The notes under the pieces are model-generated. The model was not told the origin of the DNA and did not search any database. It saw only the letters and a program-made list of their open reading frames with translations. A stretch of DNA of 45,826 nt from assembly GCA_902514105.1 (NCBI GenBank), contig CABXPU010000007.1, forward strand, positions 1 through 45,826. The letters are read 5' to 3'. How positions within the stretch are numbered: position 1 is the first letter of the stretch; each line of letters opens with the position of its first letter. The stretch comes from an uncultured SAR86 cluster bacterium (GTDB lineage Bacteria > Pseudomonadota > Gammaproteobacteria > Magnimaribacterales > D2472). Both the position numbers and the translations under genes were made by a program. Positions 1 through 7,602 of the stretch are shown here, one piece after another.

Positions 1-1
1 A

Positions 2-589
2 ATTTATTCATTTGTATCAAGTCCATTGATAAATGCGCTGCCAGAGGGCGCTACTATGATAGCCACTGAAGTAAGCACCCCTTTTATGGTTCCAATTAAG
101 CTAACCATCTTTGTTGCAATGTTAATAACCCTTCCATATATGTTTTATGAATTATGGATGTTTATGGCTCCTGGATTATTTGAGAAAGAGAAGAAGTTTG
201 TTGCGCCCTTAATGTTATCAACAATAGTGTTATTTATATTGGGAATATCTTTTGCATTTTTTATTGTTGCCCCAATTATTTTTAGCTTTTTTATAGCTGC
301 AGCCCCTGATTCAATCCAGGTTATGACAGATATAAATCAGTACTTTGGGTTCTTTATAAAACTAATATTTGCCTTTGGGATCTCGTTTGAAATACCTGTA
401 GCAACTTTTATTTTAATTAACTCAAATATTGTAGAGAAAGGAGCATTAATCAAAGCAAGGCCGTACATAATTGTTATGTTCTTTATTTTTGCAATGTTTT
501 TAACGCCACCAGATGTTTTCTCTCAATTATTTTTGGCAATACCAATGTGGCTCTTGTTTGAGCTTGGTATCTTAATATCGAAGAAATAA
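2..589 (+). CDS. tatC: Sec-independent translocase subunit TatC, 5'-partial
   Basis: TatC is the multi-spanning inner-membrane receptor of the twin-arginine translocase, which exports folded proteins. The reading frame is open from base 2 and the first visible residues (IYSFVSSPLINALPEG) already align with the region after the first TatC membrane helix, so roughly the first 40-50 residues lie outside the window. The TTG at 26 is internal and not the start. Family hallmarks visible are ATMIATEV, the FEIPVA segment, the RPYIIV segment and the strongly conserved LTPPDVFSQ near the C-terminus. Several hydrophobic helices fit the six-helix TatC fold. It ends 7 bases before the converging LOG-family gene. 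tatA and tatB would be expected to the left. Confident. Confidence 0.95.
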   Translation: MYSFVSSPLINALPEGATMIATEVSTPFMVPIKLTIFVAMLITLPYMFYELWMFMAPGLFEKEKKFVAPLMLSTIVLFILGISFAFFIVAPIIFSFFIAAAPDSIQVMTDINQYFGFFIKLIFAFGISFEIPVATFILINSNIVEKGALIKARPYIIVMFFIFAMFLTPPDVFSQLFLAIPMWLLFELGILISKK

Positions 590-596
590 ATTAACG

Positions 597-1184
597 TTAT
601 AGCCCTAATCGATTAGTCCAATCTTCATCGGCAGGCCTGTCCTGATTGATTACTTTCTTAACTAGGTCTTCACATGAATCAGAAATAATTAAATCATCAA
701 AGTTTGCATGGGAAATAAAACCTTCATCGACGGCCTTTTTCATCCAGGATATTAAGTCGTCATAATATCCGGCTGTATTTAGAATGCCAATTGGCTTGTT
801 TATTATTCCAAGCTGATTGCTTGCCATAACTTCAGCAAGCTCATCTAAAGAACCAACTCCGCCAGGTAGTACTATAAAAGCATCTGATCTATCCATAAAG
901 ACGTCTTTTCTGCCAAGAAGAGTATCTGCTACCACAACTTCTTTTAGCCTTGGATTAACTAATTCAAGCTCATGAAGAGATTTCAAAGAAATTCCTAAAA
1001 CTTCAACTCCGTTATCTAGAGCTTCATCAGAAATTATTTTCATAAGGCCAACATTCCCACCACCAAAGACTATATTTATCCCTTGCTTTGATAGGATTGC
1101 AGCTATTTTTCTAGCTTCCATGGCATAAAGTGGATTTTTGCCTTCATGTGCGCCACAAAAAATTGATACGTTTTTTATTTCCAA
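597..1184 (-). CDS. LOG-family nucleoside-5'-monophosphate phosphoribohydrolase
   Basis: This 195-residue protein belongs to the LOG (Lonely Guy, TIGR00730) family of Rossmann-like hydrolases that cleave nucleoside monophosphates to a free base and ribose-5-phosphate. The sequence shows the glycine-rich GGGNVGLM segment (residues 41-48) and the family signature PGGVGSLDE (107-115), with the Arg-Lys pair at about 92-93 that contributes to the active site. Length is typical of short LOG proteins. The start is TTG, placed one base after the dtd stop, so it is probably co-transcribed with dtd and translationally coupled. In bacteria the physiological substrate is often AMP or other purine or pyrimidine monophosphates; the exact substrate is not readable here. 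Confidence 0.9.
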   Translation of the reverse strand: MEIKNVSIFCGAHEGKNPLYAMEARKIAAILSKQGINIVFGGGNVGLMKIISDEALDNGVEVLGISLKSLHELELVNPRLKEVVVADTLLGRKDVFMDRSDAFIVLPGGVGSLDELAEVMASNQLGIINKPIGILNTAGYYDDLISWMKKAVDEGFISHANFDDLIISDSCEDLVKKVINQDRPADEDWTNRLGL

Positions 1185-1185
1185 A

Positions 1186-1626
1186 TTAATTCACCTGAAA
1201 GTTAAATGTTACAGGCCCTTTGTTGGTTAAATTTATTTCCATATATTCACCAAAAATACCTTCTACTATATTGTTTTGCTCATTCTTAAATGCATTAACA
1301 AATTTATCATACAGCACTTTAGCTTCTTCGGGTTTGGCTGATTTATGAAAGCTTGGCTTGGTACCTTTTGTAGTAATAGCTGCTAATGTGAATTGACTAA
1401 TAATCATAATATCTTCTTTAAGCTCTTTTAACGAAGCAGTCATGCTTTTGTTATCTTTATCCAGCAAAGAAAATGAATAAATTTTATTTTTCATTTTTAT
1501 AACCTCTTCAGAAGAATCTGTAGATTCTATACAAATAAATATAACAACTCCCTGTTTGATAGATGAATATGATGTCCCATTTATAGAAACCTTAGCTTCT
1601 GTAACTCTTTGTACTGTTGCTAACAA
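1186..1626 (-). CDS. dtd: D-aminoacyl-tRNA deacylase
   Basis: Dtd removes D-amino acids (and glycine misloaded on tRNA-Ala) from tRNA as a chirality proofreading step in the cytoplasm. The 146-residue length matches the family. The two cross-subunit active-site motifs are present: SQFTLAA (residues 77-83, family SQFTL) and GPVTF (137-141, family NxGPVT), together with the N-terminal QRVTEAKV strand. The TTG start directly follows an in-frame stop, so no longer form is possible. It starts 4 bases after the stop of the truncated aldolase gene and runs into the LOG-family gene, forming a tight minus-strand run. Confidence 0.95.
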   Translation of the reverse strand: MLATVQRVTEAKVSINGTSYSSIKQGVVIFICIESTDSSEEVIKMKNKIYSFSLLDKDNKSMTASLKELKEDIMIISQFTLAAITTKGTKPSFHKSAKPEEAKVLYDKFVNAFKNEQNNIVEGIFGEYMEINLTNKGPVTFNFQVN

Positions 1627-1630
1627 TTAT

Positions 1631-2011
1631 TTATTGGTCTTCTAAGCCAGAATCCCACTCACCTAAAGATGCTAACTTATTCATTGAGGCTCTATGAGAG
1701 AGGGCGTCTTGAGATATAAACATATTCTCACGCTTGCCTTTCCATGCTTTAAGAGCTGCTGCTTGAAGGGCTCTTCCATAAGAAAAGCTTAATTTCCAAC
1801 TAAACCCTCCTATTTTATTCATTGCATCTAAATGAGCAGTAGCAAGAATGTCTGATTGTCCGCCTGATAAAAAAGTGATTCCTGGAAGTTCCGGTGGAAC
1901 ATTTGAAATTAAGCAATCAAGAGTTCTTTTGGCAACCTCATTAATATCAGCCTGATCTTTTGCTAAAGAGCCTGAAGTAACCATATTTGGCTTGAATAAA
2001 GAGTTCAGGAG
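1631..2011 (-). CDS. Class I fructose-bisphosphate aldolase, C-terminal fragment
   Basis: This is only the C-terminal third of a class I (Schiff-base) fructose-1,6-bisphosphate aldolase, the glycolytic and gluconeogenic enzyme that splits FBP into DHAP and GAP. Homology begins at the strand bearing the Schiff-base lysine, LFKPNMVTSG, and continues through PGITFLSGGQS, FSYGRALQAAALKAW and the C-terminal tail. A full enzyme has about 340 residues, so about 220 are missing. The frame stays open for roughly another 35 bases upstream, but the residues there (NDKTFVSL) are not aldolase; that DNA encodes YbeY on the other strand. No normal start can be assigned. Either a true deletion or an assembly or amplification artefact ends the gene here. 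Confidence 0.88.
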   Translation of the reverse strand, partial: LLNSLFKPNMVTSGSLAKDQADINEVAKRTLDCLISNVPPELPGITFLSGGQSDILATAHLDAMNKIGGFSWKLSFSYGRALQAAALKAWKGKRENMFISQDALSHRASMNKLASLGEWDSGLEDQ

Positions 2012-2017
2012 CATCAA
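1992..2017. other. Junction of two 5'-truncated genes (aldolase / ybeY)
   Basis: Recognisable aldolase coding sequence on the minus strand extends up to at least base 1999, perhaps 2011. Recognisable YbeY coding sequence on the plus strand starts at base 1992 (LNKEFRS). Both conserved readings therefore share about 8-20 bases, and both genes lack their 5' parts exactly at this point. The overlap looks like short shared homology at a recombination, deletion or chimera breakpoint. Confidence 0.75.
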
Positions 2018-2291
2018 TAAAGATACAAACGTTTTATCATTTGAAAATCAGGATATCTCACGGAGTCATACCAAAGATCTGGGTGATGTAGCTATTTCTT
2101 ATCAATATGTTGTAGAAGAAGCAATCTCAAAAAAGATAAAACTTAATGACCATATTGCTCATATGTTCATTCATGGAGTATTCCATATTCTTGGGTATGA
2201 CCACGAAAATAATCAAGATGCTGAAAAAATGGAATTAAAAGAGATTGAATTTTTATCAAAGTTGAATATCATTAACCCATATAACATATGA
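1992..2291 (+). CDS. ybeY: Endoribonuclease YbeY, N-terminally truncated
   Basis: YbeY is a zinc-dependent endoribonuclease needed for 16S rRNA 3'-end maturation and 70S quality control. The fragment starts at the conserved LNKEFR / TNVLSF region, has the DLGDV segment and keeps the zinc motif HGVFHILGYDH (three histidines). Compared with about 150 residues in typical YbeY, around 50 N-terminal residues are missing. The frame is open back to 1956, but the residues encoded there come from the antisense of the aldolase gene. The apparent TTG start at 1992 is probably accidental. The usual upstream partners miaB and phoH (ybeZ) are absent. Its stop overlaps the ybeX start as ATGA. Confidence 0.88.
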   Translation: MNKEFRSINKDTNVLSFENQDISRSHTKDLGDVAISYQYVVEEAISKKIKLNDHIAHMFIHGVFHILGYDHENNQDAEKMELKEIEFLSKLNIINPYNI

Positions 2292-3142
2292 ACGATAAAA
2301 TAGAACCCGACTCGGGAAACTCCTCTTCTGGATTTTTTTCAAAACTTAAGAAATATTTAAGGAACCCCTTTTTTATTAAAACTACTTCAGTGGCAGAAGT
2401 TTCGGAATTCCTTGAGAGCGCAAGACAATCTAATGTTATAGATAAAGAAGCCCAGATAATGGCTAACAAAGCTTTAAGGCTAGGCGATACATCTGTTAAA
2501 GAAATAATGGTCCCCAAAGTAGAAATGATCACTGTTGATATTGATGAGCCAGCATCATCTTTTATTGAAAGAATAATTCAATCTGGACACTCTAGATATC
2601 CTGTTTTGGGCAAAACTATGGACGAGGTTAGTGGAATATTGCTTGCAAAAGACCTTTTGCCACTATTATCAGTTGGTCAAACAGAATTTAATATTGAAGA
2701 TATGCTTAGAAAGGCCAATGTTGTCCCAGAAACCAAGAAAGCTGACTCCTTACTAGAAGAATTTAAAAAAGATCGCTCTCATTTAGCAATAGTTGTTGAT
2801 GAATATGGAGCTATATCTGGACTAGTAACAATTGAGGATATTTTAGAAGAGCTTGTTGGAGAAATAGAAGACGAGCATGACAATGAGGAAGAAGAGCTTA
2901 TACAAATATCAGAAAATGAGTATATTGCTGATGGCAAGTTAGATATTGAAACATTTGAAGACCATTTTGAGGTAGATGTAGGAGATCAAGATGTAGAAAC
3001 CATAGGCGGCTTGATGATTAACAAGCTGGGCGTGCTTCCTAAAATTGATGATGAAATTATGCTTGGCAACATGAAACTAAAGGTAGCTATAGCCGACAAA
3101 AGGAAGATCAAGAAAATTGGAATCAGCATTCTTCCTGAATAA
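2288..3142 (+). CDS. ybeX: CorC/YbeX-type CBS-pair protein
   Basis: This 284-residue soluble protein belongs to the CorC/HlyC family, linked to Mg2+/Co2+ efflux and to ribosome metabolism. It has an N-terminal charged segment, a CBS-domain pair starting at the motif VKEIMVPKVEM (about residues 74-84) and continuing to VDEYGAISGLVTIEDILEELVGEI (about 172-195), then the C-terminal CorC_HlyC domain (about 210-280). No membrane helices are seen, in line with CorC rather than with the membrane-anchored paralogues. It overlaps ybeY by 4 bases and lnt by 26, preserving the ybeY-ybeX-lnt order usual in Gammaproteobacteria and supporting a single operon. Confidence 0.93.
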   Translation: MNDKIEPDSGNSSSGFFSKLKKYLRNPFFIKTTSVAEVSEFLESARQSNVIDKEAQIMANKALRLGDTSVKEIMVPKVEMITVDIDEPASSFIERIIQSGHSRYPVLGKTMDEVSGILLAKDLLPLLSVGQTEFNIEDMLRKANVVPETKKADSLLEEFKKDRSHLAIVVDEYGAISGLVTIEDILEELVGEIEDEHDNEEEELIQISENEYIADGKLDIETFEDHFEVDVGDQDVETIGGLMINKLGVLPKIDDEIMLGNMKLKVAIADKRKIKKIGISILPE

Positions 3143-4610
3143 AGTTAAGCAATCATTTAACTATTTAATACCTCTTATTTTTGGGGGCATGGGCGTCTTA
3201 GCATTTGCACCCTTCTCTCTTAAGTTCTTAATAATTCCCTCCTATAGTTATCTTATTTGCTCACTATTACTTGATGCAAATGACTCTTATAAAAGGACCC
3301 TTGTAATGTGGACTATCGGGCATTGGGGAATAGGTGTTTCATGGATAATAGTAAGTGTTTACTATTATGGAAATATTGGATATATAGCATCTTCAATAGT
3401 TTATATGTTATTTCTGATTTTGATTTTATTATTTGCAGTTGCCCCCATACGCTTATTTAAAATAAAGAAAGAATATCCTCTCAATCTTCATTCAGCCCTA
3501 TATATTTCATCAGTGTTTGTATTGCTAGAGCTATCTAGAGATTTTTATTTTGGTGGATTCCCGTGGTTAGTTCCAGGAACTGTAGGTATAGATACAATAT
3601 TATCTATGGCCCTTCCTTTGATTGGAGTAGCCGGCGTATCATTTATCATCTATTTATTATCTGCGGTAATTGCAATGTCCTGGAATAATAATAGAAAGAT
3701 TTCATATTTATTCCTTGCATTGTCTTTTTTAATATTTATTCCATCTAATCCCCACACAGAAGAAGCAGATGAAACAACATTAAAGATCTCTCTTGTTCAA
3801 CCCTCCTTAGACCCCCAATTAAAGTTTAAAAGAGGATATAAGGCAGAGATCGAGGGAGCTCTTTTAACGCTTACTAATAAAATTCAAAATGAATCGGATT
3901 TAATTATATGGCCAGAAGTAGAATTGCCTTATTCATATAACAGTAAGCAATTTAAAGAACTAAAGAATAAAATAAACCCTTCAACAGAATTAATAACAGG
4001 AATATGGCATTTTGAAGAAAATAAACTATACAACTCACTAATTAGCATAAAATCTGATGAAATCTACAAAAAAAGGCATTTAGTGCCATTTGGCGAATAT
4101 ATTCCCTTTAAATCTATACTAAACCCTCTTTTAAACTATTTTGGTGCCCCAATATCAGACATTTCACCCGGGACATCAAATCAGGAGCTAATATCCATAA
4201 ATAAAGCTATAAAAGCAGCTCCATTAATATGTTATGACATAGTTTTTGCAAATGATGTTAGAAAAGCGGTCAAAAGTTCTGATTTTATTATAAATATAAG
4301 CAATGATTCATGGTTTGGAGGATCTTTAGGCCCTTATCAGCACCTAGAAATAGCTAGAATTAGGGCTATTGAGAATAATAGATGGATTGCTAGATCTACT
4401 AATGATGGCTTCACAGCATTTATAAATAATAAAGGGACAATAGTTTCTTTGATGCCAAAATATCAACAAGGATCAATAACAAATGAAATAAGTTTAATTA
4501 AATCGTCTACCGTATATTCTGAATATGGTTATTATGTGACATACTTATTCTCTATTATTTATATATTTATTACCTTGAGCTTATATTTATGGTCAAAATT
4601 AAGAAATTAA
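3117..4610 (+). CDS. lnt: Apolipoprotein N-acyltransferase
   Basis: Lnt adds the third acyl chain to the N-terminal cysteine of apolipoproteins at the periplasmic face of the inner membrane, the last step of lipoprotein maturation. The 497-residue protein has an N-terminal block of about six to seven hydrophobic helices (to about residue 210) followed by a nitrilase-like domain. The catalytic triad is visible: Glu in IIWPEVE (E267), Lys in YKKRHLVPFGEY (K318 or K319) and Cys in PLICYDI (C372). The TTG start at 3117 lies inside ybeX; no better start precedes the conserved N-terminal helix, so the start is probable rather than certain. A final hydrophobic helix closes the protein. Several lipoproteins in this window would be its substrates. 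Confidence 0.95.
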   Translation: MESAFFLNKVKQSFNYLIPLIFGGMGVLAFAPFSLKFLIIPSYSYLICSLLLDANDSYKRTLVMWTIGHWGIGVSWIIVSVYYYGNIGYIASSIVYMLFLILILLFAVAPIRLFKIKKEYPLNLHSALYISSVFVLLELSRDFYFGGFPWLVPGTVGIDTILSMALPLIGVAGVSFIIYLLSAVIAMSWNNNRKISYLFLALSFLIFIPSNPHTEEADETTLKISLVQPSLDPQLKFKRGYKAEIEGALLTLTNKIQNESDLIIWPEVELPYSYNSKQFKELKNKINPSTELITGIWHFEENKLYNSLISIKSDEIYKKRHLVPFGEYIPFKSILNPLLNYFGAPISDISPGTSNQELISINKAIKAAPLICYDIVFANDVRKAVKSSDFIINISNDSWFGGSLGPYQHLEIARIRAIENNRWIARSTNDGFTAFINNKGTIVSLMPKYQQGSITNEISLIKSSTVYSEYGYYVTYLFSIIYIFITLSLYLWSKLRN

Positions 4611-5131
4611 TATCAATATTTATTATCTTTATTTGCTTTAACATAGATGCTGAAGAGTCGATTCTTGTTAAGATTAGTGAGCAAAGACTTTATTTGATAG
4701 ATAATAATCAAATTATAATTAGTTTTCCAATATCGTCTTCTTTTTATGGAGAGGGACAGGAAGAAAACTCATATAAGACCCCTCTTGGGAAACATATCAT
4801 CAAAGAAAAGATAGGATCTAATGCCATCCAGGGCACCATCTTTAAGTCACGTATAAATACAGAAAATATAGCTCAGCTCGTAAAGGATCATATTGACACA
4901 GAAGATGACTATGTTACATCCAGGATTATGTGGCTAGAAGGCGAAGAAGAGGGCTTTAATAGGGGTGGTAAAGTAGATTCTTATAATCGATATATATACA
5001 TCCACGGAACCCACGAAGAGGGCCTAATTGGATCAAAAGCATCCCATGGATGCATCAGAATGTTCAATAATGATGTAATAGAGCTCTTTAATAGAGTTGA
5101 TATAGGGACAAAAGTCGATATTAAATCTTAA
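4589..5131 (+). CDS. L,D-transpeptidase, YkuD domain, secreted
   Basis: A 180-residue protein with an N-terminal hydrophobic signal (about residues 5-20, then AEES) and a single YkuD domain. The catalytic signature is IHG (H139) followed by SHGCIRM, with nucleophile C155. Such enzymes make 3-3 cross-links in peptidoglycan or attach outer-membrane lipoproteins to it, in the periplasm. There is no LysM or peptidoglycan-binding domain, so it is the minimal form. It overlaps the end of lnt by 22 bases, so expression is likely coupled to the ybeY-ybeX-lnt operon. Whether it acts as a cross-linker, a lipoprotein-attaching enzyme or in amidation-linked remodelling cannot be told. Confidence 0.92.
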   Translation: MVKIKKLISIFIIFICFNIDAEESILVKISEQRLYLIDNNQIIISFPISSSFYGEGQEENSYKTPLGKHIIKEKIGSNAIQGTIFKSRINTENIAQLVKDHIDTEDDYVTSRIMWLEGEEEGFNRGGKVDSYNRYIYIHGTHEEGLIGSKASHGCIRMFNNDVIELFNRVDIGTKVDIKS

Positions 5132-5152
5132 TCTTGCCCCAAAACTCTATTT

Positions 5153-7306
5153 TTATAAATTACCAGCTACAGAAGACTTCTCAAAGCTTAATTTCTCTTT
5201 TCTATCTTCTTTTGCAGGAGCATCACCAAACTTACCATCCTCTTCAGCAAGCTTTTTAATAAGGTTTGCTGGCTTAAAGGTATCGTTTTTAGTTAATTCA
5301 TGGTATTTATTAAGCTTATTAAGGACTTCTTTCATGCCCATTGCATTAGCATGATGCATAGGACCGCCTCTCCATATAGGGAATCCATATCCATTAATAT
5401 AAACTACATCTAGATCAACAGCCCTTTGACCAACACCTTCTTCTATTATGTCAGCACCCTCATTTACAAGAGCAAGAATACACCTATCTATAATCTCTTC
5501 ATCTGATATTTCTCTTCTTTCAATCCCATTCTCAGCAGAAACAGCTTTATAAATGTCTTCATTCTCTGGAGCTGGGTTTGGAGCTCTAGATCCTTCGGTA
5601 TAGTTATAAAAGCCTTTACCATTCTTTTGACCAAACCTATCTTGCTCACATAACTGGTCACTTATTTTAGAAGGAAGGGCAGACTCAGTGCCGCTTAGTT
5701 TTCTAGCACGCCAACCTAGGTCTAATCCAACTAGATCTAACATCCTAAAAGGCCCCATATTCATTCCAAATTTTTCAAGAGCTTGATCAACTTGATGAGG
5801 AAGAGCACCCTCTAATAGCAACATATTTGCCTGGGCAGTGTATCCAAATAACATTCTATTTCCTATGAATCCAGGAGCATTAAGAGAAACTACAGCAGCC
5901 TTTTTAAGCTTCTTGCCCACTGACATTACTGTTGCTAATGTTTCATCAGAAGATTGTGACCCTCTGACAACCTCTAAGAGCCTCATTATATTGGCTGGGC
6001 TAAAAAAGTGAGTACCCACTACCTTATCAGGCCTATTGGTTACTGATGCAATAGAATCTACATTTAGTCCAGAGGTATTACTTGCAAGGATTGCATCTTT
6101 ATTAACAACCTCATCTAGTGTTTTAAAGATCTTTTCTTTCAGCTCAAGGTTTTCATAAACAGCTTCAATAACAATATCGCAATCTGAGACATCTTGATAA
6201 TCGAGACTTGAAGTAATTAGGCCGAATACCCCATCTTTCATTTCTTGATTCATCCTTCCTCTATCAACCATAAATTGATAATTTTTTTCTATTACTGACA
6301 TGCCCCTTTTCAGGTTGTCTTCGTCTTGATCAATTATGTGAACAGGGATGCCTGCATTAGCAAAACACATTGCTATTCCACCACCCATTGTTCCCGACCC
6401 AATAATGCCAGCTTTTTTAATATCTTTTACAGGAGTTTCTTTAGGAACGTCTGCTATTTTAGATGCAGCTCTTTCACCAAAGAAGATATGTATCATTGCC
6501 TCTCTTTGCGGATTTACAAGGCATTCAATAAAGCAATCACTTTCAGTCTTCATGCCATCATCAAAATCATCAAGGTTTATTGCAGCTTCAACACATTGGA
6601 TTATCTTTCCAGGTGCAAATTGACCCTTTCTTGTTTTTGCTGCCATTGCTCTAGCTTCAATTAAAACATTGTCTGAACCTCTAGCTTCCACTACTTTTTC
6701 ACTTAAATCCCTTACTTTAGGATGATTTTCTGTATTAGCAGCTTTTTCTTGAATAAATTTAATGGAATCATTAACTAAATCATCAGAAACTTCATCAATA
6801 ATGCCCATAGATAAAGCTTTTTTCGCTGAAACGTGCATCCCAGTTAACATAATTTTTAAAGCTTCAGCAGGGCCCACAAGCCTTGGAAGTCTTTGAGTAC
6901 CGCCTGCACCAGGTAAAAGGCCTAAATTAACCTCTGGGAGGCCCACAAAGGCCGCAGGACCAGCAATTCTATAATTACAACATAATGCGGTTTCTAAGCC
7001 CCCGCCTAGTGCAGAGCCATTTATAGCTGCAACTACAGGTTTTGAGCAAAATTCTAGCTTTTTAAAGGCCTCATCAAGCCCTGGGCCATCAGGCTTAGTG
7101 CCAAATTCAGAAATATCTGCACCAGCAATAAAAGATCTTCCTGCTCCAGTAAGTACAAGACCTATAACATCTGGATCATTCTCAGCCTTAGTTATATTCT
7201 CGACAAATCCGGCTCTAACACCAGCACTTAGTGGGTTTACAGGCGGATTATCAACAGTTAATAATGCTACGCCATCTTTTACTTCGTAATGTACAGTTCC
7301 TTTCAA
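5153..7306 (-). CDS. Bifunctional enoyl-CoA hydratase / 3-hydroxyacyl-CoA dehydrogenase
   Basis: This is a FadB/EHHADH-type fusion that hydrates trans-2-enoyl-CoA and oxidises the resulting 3-hydroxyacyl-CoA in fatty-acid beta-oxidation. The N-terminal crotonase domain (about residues 5-190) shows GAGRSFIAGADISEF and GSALGGGLE with PEVNLGLLPGAGG. The dehydrogenase part has the NAD-binding GSGTMGGGIA (about 304-313), the HFFSPANIMRLLEV motif with the catalytic His, and the GFIGNR segment; a second C-terminal dehydrogenase repeat follows. I place the start at the TTG at 7306 because GGAG lies 6 bases before it; a TTG at 7318 would add four residues. No thiolase gene (fadA) is adjacent. The arrangement is like the peroxisomal-type bifunctional enzyme rather than classical FadB. 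Confidence 0.93.
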   Translation of the reverse strand: MKGTVHYEVKDGVALLTVDNPPVNPLSAGVRAGFVENITKAENDPDVIGLVLTGAGRSFIAGADISEFGTKPDGPGLDEAFKKLEFCSKPVVAAINGSALGGGLETALCCNYRIAGPAAFVGLPEVNLGLLPGAGGTQRLPRLVGPAEALKIMLTGMHVSAKKALSMGIIDEVSDDLVNDSIKFIQEKAANTENHPKVRDLSEKVVEARGSDNVLIEARAMAAKTRKGQFAPGKIIQCVEAAINLDDFDDGMKTESDCFIECLVNPQREAMIHIFFGERAASKIADVPKETPVKDIKKAGIIGSGTMGGGIAMCFANAGIPVHIIDQDEDNLKRGMSVIEKNYQFMVDRGRMNQEMKDGVFGLITSSLDYQDVSDCDIVIEAVYENLELKEKIFKTLDEVVNKDAILASNTSGLNVDSIASVTNRPDKVVGTHFFSPANIMRLLEVVRGSQSSDETLATVMSVGKKLKKAAVVSLNAPGFIGNRMLFGYTAQANMLLLEGALPHQVDQALEKFGMNMGPFRMLDLVGLDLGWRARKLSGTESALPSKISDQLCEQDRFGQKNGKGFYNYTEGSRAPNPAPENEDIYKAVSAENGIERREISDEEIIDRCILALVNEGADIIEEGVGQRAVDLDVVYINGYGFPIWRGGPMHHANAMGMKEVLNKLNKYHELTKNDTFKPANLIKKLAEEDGKFGDAPAKEDRKEKLSFEKSSVAGNL

Positions 7307-7335
7307 TTTATTCTCCAAAAAAAATCAAGAAAAGC

Positions 7336-7341
7336 ATTATA
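7336..7341 (-). promoter_or_regulatory. Candidate -10 element of the beta-oxidation gene
   Basis: On the minus strand this reads TATAAT, preceded directly by TG, about 30 bases ahead of the start of the bifunctional beta-oxidation gene. No convincing -35 box is seen. Sequence in this gap is AT-rich, so the match alone is weak evidence. Confidence 0.35.
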
Positions 7342-7374
7342 CATAAAAAAATATAGTTTATCTTATAAAAAGTA

Positions 7375-7402
7375 TTGATATTTAATTATAAATATATATA
7401 AT
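7375..7402 (+). promoter_or_regulatory. Strong sigma70-type promoter of the candidate small RNA
   Basis: TTGATA at 7375-7380 and TATAAT at 7397-7402 are separated by 16 bases. They predict a transcript start at about 7408-7410, exactly where an 8-base-pair inverted repeat begins. This is the best consensus promoter I can see in the window. Confidence 0.6.
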
Positions 7403-7407
7403 AATAC

Positions 7408-7487
7408 CTGTCAGCACTTCTCTTCCCCCAATCTAGAATGCTGACATCCTCTGGAATTATGTGGAGAGCCTAGCTCTCCACGCTTTT
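7408..7487 (+). ncRNA. Candidate small RNA with a C-rich loop and own terminator
   Basis: Immediately after a consensus promoter lies a perfect inverted repeat, TGTCAGCA (7409-7416) and TGCTGACA (7439-7446). The stem can be extended by TTCT/AGAA across a one-base bulge, leaving a loop that exposes CUUCCCCC. A 14-base linker is followed by a second perfect stem, GTGGAGAGC / GCTCTCCAC, and GCTTTT. The predicted RNA is about 80 nucleotides. I do not recognise it as a known family; it does not resemble 4.5S, 6S or tmRNA. A C-rich exposed loop is a known way for small RNAs to bind Shine-Dalgarno regions. Alternatively it is a regulatory leader of the downstream small ORF and peroxidase gene. Confidence 0.5.
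7461..7487 (+). terminator. Rho-independent terminator-like hairpin
   Basis: A perfect 9-base-pair stem (7461-7469 with 7473-7481) with a 3-base CTA loop is followed by GCTTTT. The T run is short (four), so termination may be partial, which would allow read-through into the small ORF and the peroxidase gene. The opposite strand has no T run after the stem, so it works only in the plus direction. Confidence 0.6.
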
Positions 7488-7502
7488 AAAATTAGGTTAT
7501 AT

Positions 7503-7589
7503 ATGAATAAATATATTGAAAATTTAGAAATTTTGGTCTTAATTCTGCTCTTTATGAGCACTTTATACGCCATTACACCAATACTGTAG
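7503..7589 (+). CDS. Possible 28-residue single-helix membrane peptide
   Basis: An ATG at 7503, preceded by TTAGG at a suitable distance, opens a 28-codon frame ending in TAG at 7587-7589. The peptide begins MNKYIENLE and then has an unbroken hydrophobic stretch (ILVLILLFMSTLYAI), the layout of known small single-span membrane proteins. It sits between the terminator-like hairpin and the peroxidase gene, whose ATG follows 13 bases later, so the two could be co-translated. No family is recognised. At this length and AT content chance occurrence is possible. Confidence 0.35.
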   Translation: MNKYIENLEILVLILLFMSTLYAITPIL

Positions 7590-7602
7590 TATCATTTTGC
7601 TG

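Noticed and set aside
2272-2532. Minus-strand frame over the start of ybeX
   Set aside because: Antisense to conserved CorC coding sequence; no recognisable domain.
6326-6664. Open frames on the plus strand inside the bifunctional beta-oxidation gene
   Set aside because: They are antisense to a well-supported enzyme, cysteine- and serine-rich in a way typical of shadow frames, and have no ribosome-binding site.
7458-7474. ATG TGG AGA GCC TAG as a four-residue leader peptide in the second hairpin
   Set aside because: Too short to judge, and the bases are better explained by the perfect stem of the terminator-like hairpin.
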